This document shows, piece after piece, positions 8,608 to 16,243 of a DNA stretch of 64,000 nt (positions are counted from its first letter, which is position 1; each line of letters begins with the position of its first letter). Origin of the DNA: Cohnella silvisoli (GTDB lineage: Bacteria > Bacillota > Bacilli > Paenibacillales > Paenibacillaceae); assembly GCF_021190915.1 (NCBI RefSeq), contig NZ_JAIOAP010000020.1, positions 82,260-146,259 of the forward strand, read 5' to 3'. The translations under genes and the position numbers were made by a program. The notes under the pieces are model-generated. The model was given only the letters and a program-made list of their open reading frames with translations, was not told where the DNA came from and did not search any database.

Positions 8608-8653
8608 ACCTAATAATATGAAGTCCTCTTAGAAACGCACTTTAGTAAAACAC

Positions 8654-8977
8654 TCACATCAATCCGTCGTTAAAGAGATCGAGTTGATCCAAATCTTCAG
8701 ATGACGATTTCCCCCGAATAATACTTCTTACCCAGTTTTCCGTCAGATTGTATTTCATCGCAAGCGCCTTGCAATTATAGCCGTCATATTCCTTACGGAT
8801 TTGCCGATCCCGCACGATCTGGAGGGCGTTGTCGTGCTTGGGCAAGTAGATTTGAGATCCTCCGAATATGCGTGCTAGTTTTAACGTGTTCATGACGCCG
8901 ATCTCCAGCGCGATATGATGATAGGGATCAGGCAGGTCTTCCGGTTTCACATCATGTACCCAGCTTTCAGTCAACAA
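8654..8977 (-). CDS. mor: Mor-like transcription activator
   Basis: The Mor/C family signature is clear: DLPDPYHHIALEIGVMNTLK, a central segment with GGSQIYLPKHD, then a helix-turn-helix NCKALAMKYNLTENWVRSII. In Mu, Mor activates the middle promoter and its paralogue C the late promoters; only one such gene is visible here. I choose the TTG at 8977: AAGGGGGG lies exactly 6 nt upstream, and this removes a 32-bp overlap with the preceding gene that the longer frame (TTG 9034) would cause. A terminator follows directly. Confidence 0.9.
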   Translation of the reverse strand: MLTESWVHDVKPEDLPDPYHHIALEIGVMNTLKLARIFGGSQIYLPKHDNALQIVRDRQIRKEYDGYNCKALAMKYNLTENWVRSIIRGKSSSEDLDQLDLFNDGLM

Positions 8978-9002
8978 CGATATCCCCCCTTGCGTCAACG
9001 GT

Positions 9003-9194
9003 TCAGCAGCCAAATTCCCATTCTTTATGCTCAATCTGTCTACGTCTTTTCTTACAATAGGGACACCATAGCGTCTTTATGTGTCCCGAGGCTTTTTGCC
9101 TGCTCTTTCGCCGCCAGATAATGTTGATATGCCTACAACGCGGGCAGAGCAAGAATGCTTCCTTCAATATCCGTGTATGACTCGGTCGAGCCAA
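9003..9194 (-). CDS. Small zinc-ribbon-like protein
   Basis: 63 residues with two CxxC pairs (CPRCRHI... and CPYCKKR), very basic. This is a zinc-ribbon layout common in small phage regulators. The start would be TTG at 9194 with a poor ribosome site, 3 bp after the GemA stop, so it may depend on coupling. Function unknown; lies between GemA and Mor. Confidence 0.6.
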   Translation of the reverse strand: MARPSHTRILKEAFLLCPRCRHINIIWRRKSRQKASGHIKTLWCPYCKKRRRQIEHKEWEFGC

Positions 9195-9197
9195 AGG

Positions 9198-9614
9198 TTA
9201 CCCGCCGGAAGAGGGGACTTGACGATCGGCCCGCGTCTTCATTGCTTTTAATGCTTCAATGACTTTGCTGGCCTGCTGCGGCGTCAGCCAGACGGGCCGC
9301 TCGACGCCGACGACACGCCCCATAAACCCTTGAAGTCGTTTGGGATCACCATCCCACCGAAGCTCTTTCTCCAGCTTGCGAATCTTACCGATTTGAGCAT
9401 CGTTGGCACGATGCTCGCGATTCGGTTTCTTGATCTCTCCAGAGAGTTTTGCAATTCGATCAATGACCTTTATCGCTTGTTCCTTGGAAAGAGCGGATAT
9501 ACTGCGGTTGCCGCTAATCTGCTCGACAATGGAGTAGAGATCGTCCTTTTCGATACGATATTGCTTCTGCAAGCCGAATATCTTACGTCGCTGATCCGCA
9601 TTAATCATTTCCAT
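9198..9614 (-). CDS. gemA: GemA-like regulatory protein (DUF1018)
   Basis: 138 residues from ATG 9614 (8 nt behind AAGGAG). It has the GemA/DUF1018 pattern: an N-terminal helix with INADQRRKIFGLQKQY, a middle SALSKEQAIKVIDRI, and a C-terminal RLQGFMGRVVGVERPVWLTPQQASKVIEALKAM. In Mu, gemA is an early gene reported to modulate host gene expression and DNA topology, and it precedes mor, as here. Confidence 0.9.
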   Translation of the reverse strand: MEMINADQRRKIFGLQKQYRIEKDDLYSIVEQISGNRSISALSKEQAIKVIDRIAKLSGEIKKPNREHRANDAQIGKIRKLEKELRWDGDPKRLQGFMGRVVGVERPVWLTPQQASKVIEALKAMKTRADRQVPSSGG

Positions 9615-9661
9615 CGTTATCACTCCTTCGGATGGATGCCTAGTATGGTGATGCCGAGCGG

Positions 9662-10291
9662 CTATTGCTCCTCAACGGCCTCGATCTCGCATAAGGCCGC
9701 CGTGGCGAGCATTGATGTTGCCGAGCCTATGTTGCGGATGTCCTCCAACCATTTAACAGCAAGAGCAAGTTTTCTCTCTATCAATGACGTTTGTTCTGTA
9801 TCCACTGTATGGGAGGAGAGAGCTTCGACCATTTCTCCAGCTTCCCTAATCGCCTTCCAGCAAAGCCATGTTTCGTAATATTCATAAGCAATTTCTTCGT
9901 CATACTTATCGTAAAAATACTTGCTCGTTGCTTCGTATGACCAATTCTCATATCCGGCAGGAAGACTCCATCCGATAATTACACTTGCCAGTGAGTTTCC
10001 TCCGATTAGGCATTTATCCAACGCCTCCCGCAGCCTTGCCACTTCTCCTCGCAAATGACCGTTTGCATCCAATATTTTGAGATGCCAAGGGTCGGTTGTT
10101 TCTCCATGATCGGACAGGAGATCAAATTCACCCTTAATTTGATTCTCGTACTGCCACTGACAGTCCTCGGGGGATACCATCCATCGGAAGCTGCTGCCCA
10201 AAGTGTGGGCATCTGCATTAAAGAGTTCATCGTAATGCTTGCTGACCTCTACGCCGGATGGATTGTTGATCATTTCTTCAACCGATCTCAT
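9662..10291 (-). CDS. Hypothetical acidic phage early protein
   Basis: 209 residues, acidic and rich in Trp and Tyr (YENWSYEATSKYFYDKYDEE, YETWLCWKAI). No signal peptide, no membrane helix, no motif I recognise. Good AAGGAGG ribosome site 9 nt before ATG 10291, overlapping the previous gene by 14 bp. Early-operon position between Gam and GemA suggests a host-takeover or accessory role, unproven. Confidence 0.75.
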   Translation of the reverse strand: MRSVEEMINNPSGVEVSKHYDELFNADAHTLGSSFRWMVSPEDCQWQYENQIKGEFDLLSDHGETTDPWHLKILDANGHLRGEVARLREALDKCLIGGNSLASVIIGWSLPAGYENWSYEATSKYFYDKYDEEIAYEYYETWLCWKAIREAGEMVEALSSHTVDTEQTSLIERKLALAVKWLEDIRNIGSATSMLATAALCEIEAVEEQ

Positions 10292-10514
10292 TAGGGCGAT
10301 CCTCCTTCGGAAGCTTTTCGATGGAAATGGTCACTTGAAATTTATCGCTTGGATCAAATGTAGAGACAAAATCCTTTCCTGCACCGAGGAGCAGCGCAGC
10401 TGTATTACCAGCGGTCAGCGTCGAAACATGAAGAGATATGTCTTCAACCCCCGGAAGGGGACGTTTAACCGGCTGTGGATCATTCCTTTTACGTGTGGCA
10501 GGCGTTATTGTCAT
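10278..10514 (-). CDS. Hypothetical small phage protein
   Basis: 78 residues (MTITPATRKRNDPQPVKRP...), basic N-terminus and acidic C-terminus. No motif recognised. Overlaps both neighbours, touching the Gam stop at 10514, so it is part of the same translational unit. Confidence 0.65.
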   Translation of the reverse strand: MTITPATRKRNDPQPVKRPLPGVEDISLHVSTLTAGNTAALLLGAGKDFVSTFDPSDKFQVTISIEKLPKEDRPNEIG

Positions 10515-11005
10515 TAAGCTTCAATCCTCTCGATGCTTGGCTTAAAGAAGGGACGATCATCCGTTTTGCGTTTAGCTCCGATTTTCTGGAGGGCAACATC
10601 ATCATATTTTTCTAACTCTTCCTTGTTTAAGGTTTCTGTCACTTTGATGCAGTCTGTCATCCGGTTTTGCTTTAGTGCCTCGATGATCGCCTTTACATTT
10701 CGGACAATTATGCTTGTTGATTTTCGGAAACCAACCTCACCAAAAGTGAGATTTTTAGTTTTTAAGACCTTAAATTCATCAGCGCGGGAAGCGGTGAAGA
10801 TCAAGATATTCTTCTCCAGTTTTTCCTTTCGAGCAAGTAGAGGCTTCACCTTCAGTTCAGCAGCTTGCTTTAGCTGATTTATTTGATTGTTCATCGTGGC
10901 CTCGGCCAAGTACACCTGTTGATCGATCTCAATCAAATCACGCAATGCTTCGTTTACTTGTTCCCAGTCCGTTAATACCGGCGTTTCAATTTTTTTCTTA
11001 GCCAA
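10514..11005 (-). CDS. gam: Gam-like host-nuclease inhibitor protein
   Basis: About 163 residues. Long N-terminal coiled coil (WEQVNEALRDLIEIDQQVYLAEATMNNQINQLK) followed by the conserved core ILIFTASRADEFKVLKTKNLT and FGEVGFRKSTSI, the hallmark of Mu Gam. Gam binds double-stranded DNA ends and shields phage DNA from exonucleases; it resembles Ku. Start taken as TTG 11005 (8 nt behind GAGAGG) rather than GTG 11014. Confidence 0.9.
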   Translation of the reverse strand: MAKKKIETPVLTDWEQVNEALRDLIEIDQQVYLAEATMNNQINQLKQAAELKVKPLLARKEKLEKNILIFTASRADEFKVLKTKNLTFGEVGFRKSTSIIVRNVKAIIEALKQNRMTDCIKVTETLNKEELEKYDDVALQKIGAKRKTDDRPFFKPSIERIEA

Positions 11006-11027
11006 TTCTTTCACCCTCTCGATGTTG

Positions 11028-11276
11028 TTAGTGTAAGACTAAAGTGCGGAAAGATTGAGGTAAGTTCCGGCGAGCGCTCTTCGCTTTCACAAAGAGGATG
11101 CTGTAATGTTTCTCAGCAGCGCACAGCTTGTAGATCGCAGCATCGACAAATTCTTGTTCCGGCCCTGCCTGTTCAAAATGATGCCAGGCGAGCAGGAATT
11201 GCTTGTGTGCTTCTTCGAGTTCCCAATCAAGGACACTCAAGTCGTGATCGATGCTATTTTGTTGTGGTAGTGACAT
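11028..11276 (-). CDS. Hypothetical small helical phage protein
   Basis: 82 residues from ATG 11276 (9 nt behind GGGAGGG; an in-frame TTG at 11285 is possible). Helical with many Glu/His/Trp (EEAHKQFLLAWHHFEQAGPEQEF). No family recognised. Lies between the DnaC-like ATPase and Gam genes. Confidence 0.65.
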   Translation of the reverse strand: MSLPQQNSIDHDLSVLDWELEEAHKQFLLAWHHFEQAGPEQEFVDAAIYKLCAAEKHYSILFVKAKSARRNLPQSFRTLVLH

Positions 11277-11292
11277 AAGCTTCAACCCTCCC

Positions 11293-12237
11293 TTAGAAAA
11301 ATGATGGTCGATTCAGGCGACGTCCGTCTTCGCCGTCCATAAACGTATGATGCATCATTTGATGTAGACGGCTGCGGATCGCATCCACCTTATCGCCCAA
11401 GTCGTATTTTTTAGCTGCCTTCGCATAGACCATGTCTGGTGCATAATTGCTTGTGCAGAAAGTCGGTAATTTACCTGTAAATCGAGCGTTCACGATCTCA
11501 AACATGACATCGATCGTAAAATCTGTTCCGGCCTCTTGTCCAAATTCATCAATAACGAGAATAGGCGTTGTACAATATGCCTCAATGAGTGAATCTAGCG
11601 ATTCCTTCTTTGAAAGCATGGCGCGCATGTTCCGGAAGATCGCATCGGTTCGAATGAAAAGTACCGGGACCCGGCGATCTTCCAGTCCGTTTACCATAGC
11701 TTGCATAAGGTGCGTCTTAGCTGTACCGGGAGGCCCAAATATATAAACGCCGTCGGAGCGATCACCTGCCTTGTACTCCTTGGCAAAGGTATGAACATAA
11801 GTGCAAAGCTTTTTATGCCTGCGCTTCTGGGCGACAGGGAAGTTTTCAAATGTGAAATCTTTATCACTCACAGCTTTCCCCGACAATTCGAGCAGACGCT
11901 GCCAGCGTACCTCTTGATGATAGGATTCTAGCTGCTCGCAATGTTTCACGGAGCCGCATAGCTGATCACGTTGCAAGTCGAAAGCGACAATCATACCCTC
12001 TTGTCCAGGCGGGCGGCGGCAGTTATGGTAGTCGGTACACCCTAGACATTGCGAGCGCTGCTGGAGACAATCAAGCAAAAGGACGCCCGCACGGTTAATT
12101 TGCTGATCGGTTACACCAAGGTGGACGAGTTCGGGAAGTTGATCCCGGAAATAGTCCGGGGTATATCGCGTCATAACATCCATTACACGGTTGTGTAAAT
12201 CAGGGCTCTTATCCAGTACTTCCTTGATATTTAGCAT
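11293..12237 (-). CDS. DnaC/IstB-like helicase-loader ATPase
   Basis: 314 residues. An N-terminal Cys-rich segment (C57, C64, C67, C73, then C94/C100) may bind zinc. The AAA+ core has Walker A GPPGTAKT at 168-175 and Walker B ILVIDEFGQ at about 230, as in DnaC/DnaI loaders. It probably brings the host replicative helicase to transposition intermediates, since Mu-type replication must convert a strand-transfer complex to a replication fork. Clear ribosome site AAGGAGG. Confidence 0.85.
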   Translation of the reverse strand: MLNIKEVLDKSPDLHNRVMDVMTRYTPDYFRDQLPELVHLGVTDQQINRAGVLLLDCLQQRSQCLGCTDYHNCRRPPGQEGMIVAFDLQRDQLCGSVKHCEQLESYHQEVRWQRLLELSGKAVSDKDFTFENFPVAQKRRHKKLCTYVHTFAKEYKAGDRSDGVYIFGPPGTAKTHLMQAMVNGLEDRRVPVLFIRTDAIFRNMRAMLSKKESLDSLIEAYCTTPILVIDEFGQEAGTDFTIDVMFEIVNARFTGKLPTFCTSNYAPDMVYAKAAKKYDLGDKVDAIRSRLHQMMHHTFMDGEDGRRLNRPSFF

Positions 12238-12247
12238 GAGAGCCTCC

Positions 12248-12481
12248 TTACTTGAACCGAATCTCTAACACGCGTCCGTCTGGATCATAGTGAATTTTTT
12301 CAATAGGACGGTCAGGTGGCTGCTGTTCAATTTGTCGAATTAAGCTCACTAACCCGACCGTTGCCGTTCTTGCCGTAAGATTTATTAGGGGCAAGAGGAC
12401 GAAACTTCGATTAGGATCTCGCGGCTGCGCTATAATGGTTCGCGGTGTAGCTGCTTGAGAGCGGGGTTTGGCTATTACCAT
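12248..12481 (-). CDS. Hypothetical small phage protein overlapping its upstream neighbour
   Basis: 77 residues from ATG 12481 (behind AAGGGTG), beginning MVIAKPRSQAATPRT and ending IEKIHYDPDGRVLEIRFK. It overlaps the upstream gene by about 70 bp in another frame. No motif recognised. Long overlaps are uncommon, but both frames have plausible starts and compact fit to neighbours. Confidence 0.55.
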   Translation of the reverse strand: MVIAKPRSQAATPRTIIAQPRDPNRSFVLLPLINLTARTATVGLVSLIRQIEQQPPDRPIEKIHYDPDGRVLEIRFK

Positions 12482-12773
12482 CACCACCCTTGCGAACGAT
12501 TAATTTAATCATATGGCCGTTTCCCGTCTGGACACTGTTGTCTTCTAAAAGACGAATACGATATTGATAGGTTGAAGAGATTTTCACTCTTTCCAGTACG
12601 ACAGCCTCTACCAATTTCCGACTTTCACGTTTCATGACGCCTGGCAGAAGTGATGGAACATGCTTTTGGACTCGGACAATGTCTCCCACGTCAGCTGTTT
12701 CACGCATATGAAGAATGTCCTTATACAGCTTCATGACATCTCGCTTGAGGGTGGCCTGCTGCTTGATCGGCAT
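12411..12773 (-). CDS. Hypothetical basic phage protein
   Basis: 120 residues, basic, with a beta-rich middle (KISSTYQYRIRLLEDNSV) that could be a small nucleic-acid-binding barrel. Ribosome site before ATG 12773 is weak. Its last 70 bp overlap the next gene. No recognised family. Confidence 0.6.
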   Translation of the reverse strand: MPIKQQATLKRDVMKLYKDILHMRETADVGDIVRVQKHVPSLLPGVMKRESRKLVEAVVLERVKISSTYQYRIRLLEDNSVQTGNGHMIKLIVRKGGDGNSQTPLSSSYTANHYSAAARS

Positions 12774-12788
12774 CTTACTGAAATTCCG

Positions 12789-13199
12789 TCAGTAATCACG
12801 GATACGCACATTGCGAAGAGCAGTCTTGTACTTACCGCCGTTGTCAGCACATTCAGTCGCAAGTAATTCAACGCATGACAAGCGATCATCCCAGCGAAAT
12901 CGTCTTGTTGGGGCATTTTCATTCTCATCAGAATCCGCATACGCGGATGCATCGGGTTCCTCACGTTTGAAATTCCCGCCCTTTTCGTGAATGAAGCTAT
13001 CACCGGTATCCAGATCAATGATGCGCCATTTTCTGGAGTGATCCGTGTACCAGAATGCAACATAGGTTATATGGGCGAAATCCTGATAAGACTCAGCTTG
13101 TTCTTGATGCTCTACATCGATAAACGGATGGTCTTCCGTAAGACTGCCCGAATGCTTCAGGTAAGCGGATGAATCAATGTCTTGAATGATGTAAGGCAT
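12789..13199 (-). CDS. Hypothetical phage early protein
   Basis: 136 residues, acidic (pattern YADSDENENAPTRRFRWDD). AAGGGG site 8-9 nt before ATG 13199. No recognised domain; no signal or membrane segment. Part of the compact early block. Confidence 0.65.
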   Translation of the reverse strand: MPYIIQDIDSSAYLKHSGSLTEDHPFIDVEHQEQAESYQDFAHITYVAFWYTDHSRKWRIIDLDTGDSFIHEKGGNFKREEPDASAYADSDENENAPTRRFRWDDRLSCVELLATECADNGGKYKTALRNVRIRDY

Positions 13200-13215
13200 G
13201 ATACCAGCCCCTTAT

Positions 13216-13410
13216 TCATGTATTGGGGACCATTGCTCCTAAGTGCATCAGTGCAATGTCAATATTCTCTTGGACTACACGATTTGTCATGATATCGTCC
13301 GGGTCACGATTATTTGCAGATAGATAAATACCGGCTGTCTCAGCTTGCTCTTTGGCTTTACATAAAGTACGGATGAGAGCATCCTTCCTAGACTGATCGT
13401 GTACATTCAT
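13216..13410 (-). CDS. Hypothetical small phage protein
   Basis: 64 residues, helical, beginning MNVHDQSRKDALIRTLCK. GAGGTG site, and an ATGA overlap (13407-13410) with the preceding gene's stop. No family recognised. Confidence 0.65.
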   Translation of the reverse strand: MNVHDQSRKDALIRTLCKAKEQAETAGIYLSANNRDPDDIMTNRVVQENIDIALMHLGAMVPNT

Positions 13411-14297
13411 AGGCTCACCTCATTAAGTTGTAGATCCAAATAGAATGCTTGCCCGTTCCCAGAGCGAAGATAACAAATAAGTGCCGCGAGTTCGTCCACA
13501 ATCTGTTCCGTTGGTGCGATAAGCTCCGTCTGAATCATTCGCGCACTACGAGGTTCATTAACAGCGACTTCTTCCTGAGATATTGGCTCAGCAGCAAAGT
13601 GTAAATGGTCTCTAAGTTGTTCCCTTAGATCATCGATTGCGAGATTGAAGTTTTCACGCTCGCTTATATAGGATGCAACTTCTGCTTTTAACCGCTCATT
13701 TTCGATATCCAGCTGAAGAGAAAGTGCCGAATATTCGTCGATCTTACACTCTAGTTTGGTGGCAGTTTGACGGTAATCGTCCTTTTCGCGTGTGAGCCGC
13801 TCAATCTCCGCATCTTTCTGTTTGCCCTGATCTAGTTCTGCTGCGATGTGTTTTGTTGCATCGCCAAAGGTTTCCGATTGACCTGCTTGGAAATTTATAT
13901 TGATTAGGCCTCTTGGTTGCTTTGCATCTGCTAGCGATTCAGATACTGGTTTAGCGGCAGCAAGGGCGATCTCTTCCTGCGAGAGATCTTTAATGCCCCA
14001 CTTCTTCAGCCAGTAATTCTCCAAATGTGACAGGGTGTACTCCTTGGACTTCGCAATCTGCTTACGAGTCATGCCGCTAAGACGCAACTGTAAATAATCC
14101 TTCATTTCAAAAGCGGATGCTTTCATTTCCTCATTCCCCCTTGGTGGTTGGTTGGCCCCTTTTAACTGATAAGGCCCATATTTTCGCCAGTCTTCTTCGG
14201 TCATTTTGGATGGTATGCATAAGCCCGATCCCCATGAATTCATTTCTACAGTTCGACTTGGAATCGGTGTTCCTGTTGTACCTCTTGTTTTTGACAA
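13407..14297 (-). CDS. Hypothetical coiled-coil phage protein with HTH-like segment
   Basis: 296 residues from TTG 14297 behind GGGGAGGAGG. Residues about 60-95 (MKDYLQLRLSGMTRKQIAKSK...) look like a helix-turn-helix, followed by LENYWLKKWGI; residues about 145-240 form a long coiled coil. This HTH plus coiled-coil layout is seen in some Firmicute phage regulators, but I cannot name it. Coupled by ATGA to the next small gene. Confidence 0.65.
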   Translation of the reverse strand: MSKTRGTTGTPIPSRTVEMNSWGSGLCIPSKMTEEDWRKYGPYQLKGANQPPRGNEEMKASAFEMKDYLQLRLSGMTRKQIAKSKEYTLSHLENYWLKKWGIKDLSQEEIALAAAKPVSESLADAKQPRGLININFQAGQSETFGDATKHIAAELDQGKQKDAEIERLTREKDDYRQTATKLECKIDEYSALSLQLDIENERLKAEVASYISERENFNLAIDDLREQLRDHLHFAAEPISQEEVAVNEPRSARMIQTELIAPTEQIVDELAALICYLRSGNGQAFYLDLQLNEVSL

Positions 14298-14321
14298 TTC
14301 GCCTCCTCCCCTCGGTGGTCG

Positions 14322-14543
14322 CTAAGTAAGTTTCCGGCGGGCAGGGAAGTTAAAAGGCCTTTTCTGCTGCACACCATAGGAGTTTGTAATTTTCGGCGTT
14401 TCAACTACGCCATAACGCTGTCGTTCCTCAAGCGTCATTTCCCTCCGGACAACTTCGTTCTGCTGCGTTGCGCGAATTTCATTGTCTCGCCGTGGCATCG
14501 GTGTAGCAGAAGGGCCACGTGTACTCGGCATCTGATTCCGCAT
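14322..14543 (-). CDS. Hypothetical small basic phage protein
   Basis: 73 residues, Arg/Pro rich and probably unstructured (MRNQMPSTRGPSATPMPRRD). Starts in a TGATG overlap with the previous stop; GGAGC upstream. Its N-terminal style resembles that of the next gene's product (short Thr/Pro/Arg repeats such as TRGTTGTPIPSR), perhaps a small duplication. Function unknown. Confidence 0.55.
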   Translation of the reverse strand: MRNQMPSTRGPSATPMPRRDNEIRATQQNEVVRREMTLEERQRYGVVETPKITNSYGVQQKRPFNFPARRKLT

Positions 14544-14962
14544 CAGGTCAGCTCCATTTCAAGCTTTGGCTTATCAGGTCGATCCTTCGGAATGGGCATA
14601 TAGCCAATATGACGGAGATGGTGGATCTCAACAGCGTGATAATTGGTTCGCACATAGGATCGGGCATCGTCATCATCGATGCGCCCGTCAATGGTCAAAT
14701 GCCACCGGTGACCGCTCGGACGAGTAAAGGATATATCATAGATACGCAGCGGCTTTCCTTGGTAACTGCGGCGGCGGGCTGCACCGTTGCTGCGGGCCGC
14801 TTTGATCCGTCCTTTCCATTCGGCAATCCATGCTCGGTGACGCGCCTTCGGAGACGGTGATTGAGGGGACTTGGGCGTAACCTTCGGTTTTAGTTCGCAC
14901 ATAAGCGGTTTGGAACGGTTAGCGGAAGACCGTCGCGTAAACGTATATACCTTTGCGCTCAT
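14543..14962 (-). CDS. Hypothetical basic phage protein
   Basis: 139 residues from ATG 14962, which has AGAGGTG 8 nt upstream and an ATGA overlap with the preceding gene; the longer frame to 14998 is not needed. Very basic N-terminal half, C-terminal half with SGHRWHLTIDGRIDDDDAR. No recognised family; possibly DNA-binding. Confidence 0.65.
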   Translation of the reverse strand: MSAKVYTFTRRSSANRSKPLMCELKPKVTPKSPQSPSPKARHRAWIAEWKGRIKAARSNGAARRRSYQGKPLRIYDISFTRPSGHRWHLTIDGRIDDDDARSYVRTNYHAVEIHHLRHIGYMPIPKDRPDKPKLEMELT

Positions 14963-15201
14963 GGAACGGCACCTCTTTTCCCGGATCGCCGTCGCCATCT
15001 ACGCCAGTTCTTGGCTTGACTTCGCTTCTTACGATAAATCAGCGACTTACAGTCCTTTACAGGAGCATCGATCTTTATGTCATACGGTTGCCACTTATGT
15101 TTGACAGGATGAGATTGGAGCGTATCGGTAACAACCCGTGAAACACGGGGGCAAGCTACCCTGAGAAGACGTTGGAAAAAACGTACAATGAATAATTGCA
15201 T
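14959..15201 (-). CDS. Hypothetical small basic phage protein
   Basis: 80 residues from ATG 15201 (9 nt behind AAGGAG), beginning MQLFIVRFFQRLLRVACP, with a hydrophobic/basic N-terminus and a very basic C-terminus. The upstream ATG at 15222 overlaps the MuB stop and has no site. Unknown function. Confidence 0.55.
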   Translation of the reverse strand: MQLFIVRFFQRLLRVACPRVSRVVTDTLQSHPVKHKWQPYDIKIDAPVKDCKSLIYRKKRSQAKNWRRWRRRSGKRGAVP

Positions 15202-15214
15202 CTTGATTCGCTCC

Positions 15215-16207
15215 TTACGCATTCGCGTTGAGGTTAATTTGACCGATATCGAGCACCATTTCCTCCGTAATTGGTTGACCTTCCGTCATATCAAGCAGCA
15301 CATCTAGAATCTCAACGCAATTTCGAAGACCGCCTTTACGCGGATTCAGTGCAATTTGAACCATGAGCTTGCGTGCTCCGTTTGTGAGATTAACACTTTC
15401 GAGCAATTGCTCAACCTCCTCACGGTTAGGCCCAAGCAATCGTTGGTGGAAAGGAGCTCGGTCGGCAAGGCGTTTCAATTCGGGACGTAATTCCGCAAAA
15501 TCAAGGAACATCTCGGCTAAAGCTAAGTTTCCAGTCAGGGCAATGCCAACATTGCCAGCCTCATCGTAGATGTCTCGGAGGGCTTCGTACTTGTCGACAG
15601 ACTTCAGCAGGTCGGCCTCATCAAATATGAGGAAGTGCGGGCTTCGCTTAAGCTGCTTCACAATACGTCGGTTTAATTGGTTTGCCGATCCTGTGTCGGG
15701 GAGTCCTAGCTCATCGGCGAGCTCCTGCAGCAAGCTCTTAACCGTATGCGTGGATTTGCAGCGAATATAGATCGCGCTTCCGGGGTTACTGAACATGTAT
15801 TTTTTCAGCGTTTCAGTTTTGCCTAGACCCGGATCGCCAGCGATAATGCCAAATTTCAGCTTTGTCGCAGCCTTTTTCAACACGTAGCGCATACGCTTCA
15901 CATCGGTAGTCTCGATGAATGGAAGGGCATCAGCGGTCGTTATGTAATCAATTTGGATGGCCGCTGCCGGTTCGGTAGAATCGTGCTCCCACATGCCTAA
16001 AGTCACGAGGTAATTTCTGGCTTTTTCACGTAGGTCTTCTGTCTCCTTGTATTTTCCGGTAATATAGAGGGAGATGGTGCTCCGAGACTTTCCTAGGGCC
16101 TGAGCAACATCTACGATCTTTACGCCCTCTTCCTGAACAAGCTTCTGGAGGAGGGTTCTTTCTTTTGATAAACCTTCATCGACGTTCACAATTTGTGCTA
16201 TTCCCAT
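15215..16207 (-). CDS. MuB-like AAA+ ATPase (target-DNA activator)
   Basis: 330 residues. N-terminal helix-turn-helix (about 28-60: VKIVDVAQALGKSRSTISLY), then an AAA+ core with Walker A GDPGLGKT at 124-131 and Walker B HFLIFDEAD at 191-199. This is the Mu B / transposon ATPase layout. MuB coats target DNA as an ATP-dependent filament, delivers it to the transposase and gives target immunity. It follows the transposase gene as in Mu. Confidence 0.92.
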   Translation of the reverse strand: MGIAQIVNVDEGLSKERTLLQKLVQEEGVKIVDVAQALGKSRSTISLYITGKYKETEDLREKARNYLVTLGMWEHDSTEPAAAIQIDYITTADALPFIETTDVKRMRYVLKKAATKLKFGIIAGDPGLGKTETLKKYMFSNPGSAIYIRCKSTHTVKSLLQELADELGLPDTGSANQLNRRIVKQLKRSPHFLIFDEADLLKSVDKYEALRDIYDEAGNVGIALTGNLALAEMFLDFAELRPELKRLADRAPFHQRLLGPNREEVEQLLESVNLTNGARKLMVQIALNPRKGGLRNCVEILDVLLDMTEGQPITEEMVLDIGQINLNANA

Positions 16208-16243
16208 GCGTTATTCCCCCTAAAGTTGATTGAAATTGCTAGA

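Noticed and set aside
14519..14860. 113-residue + strand frame in the early phage region
   Set aside because: Antisense to a coupled phage gene with good ribosome site; no support for + strand expression.
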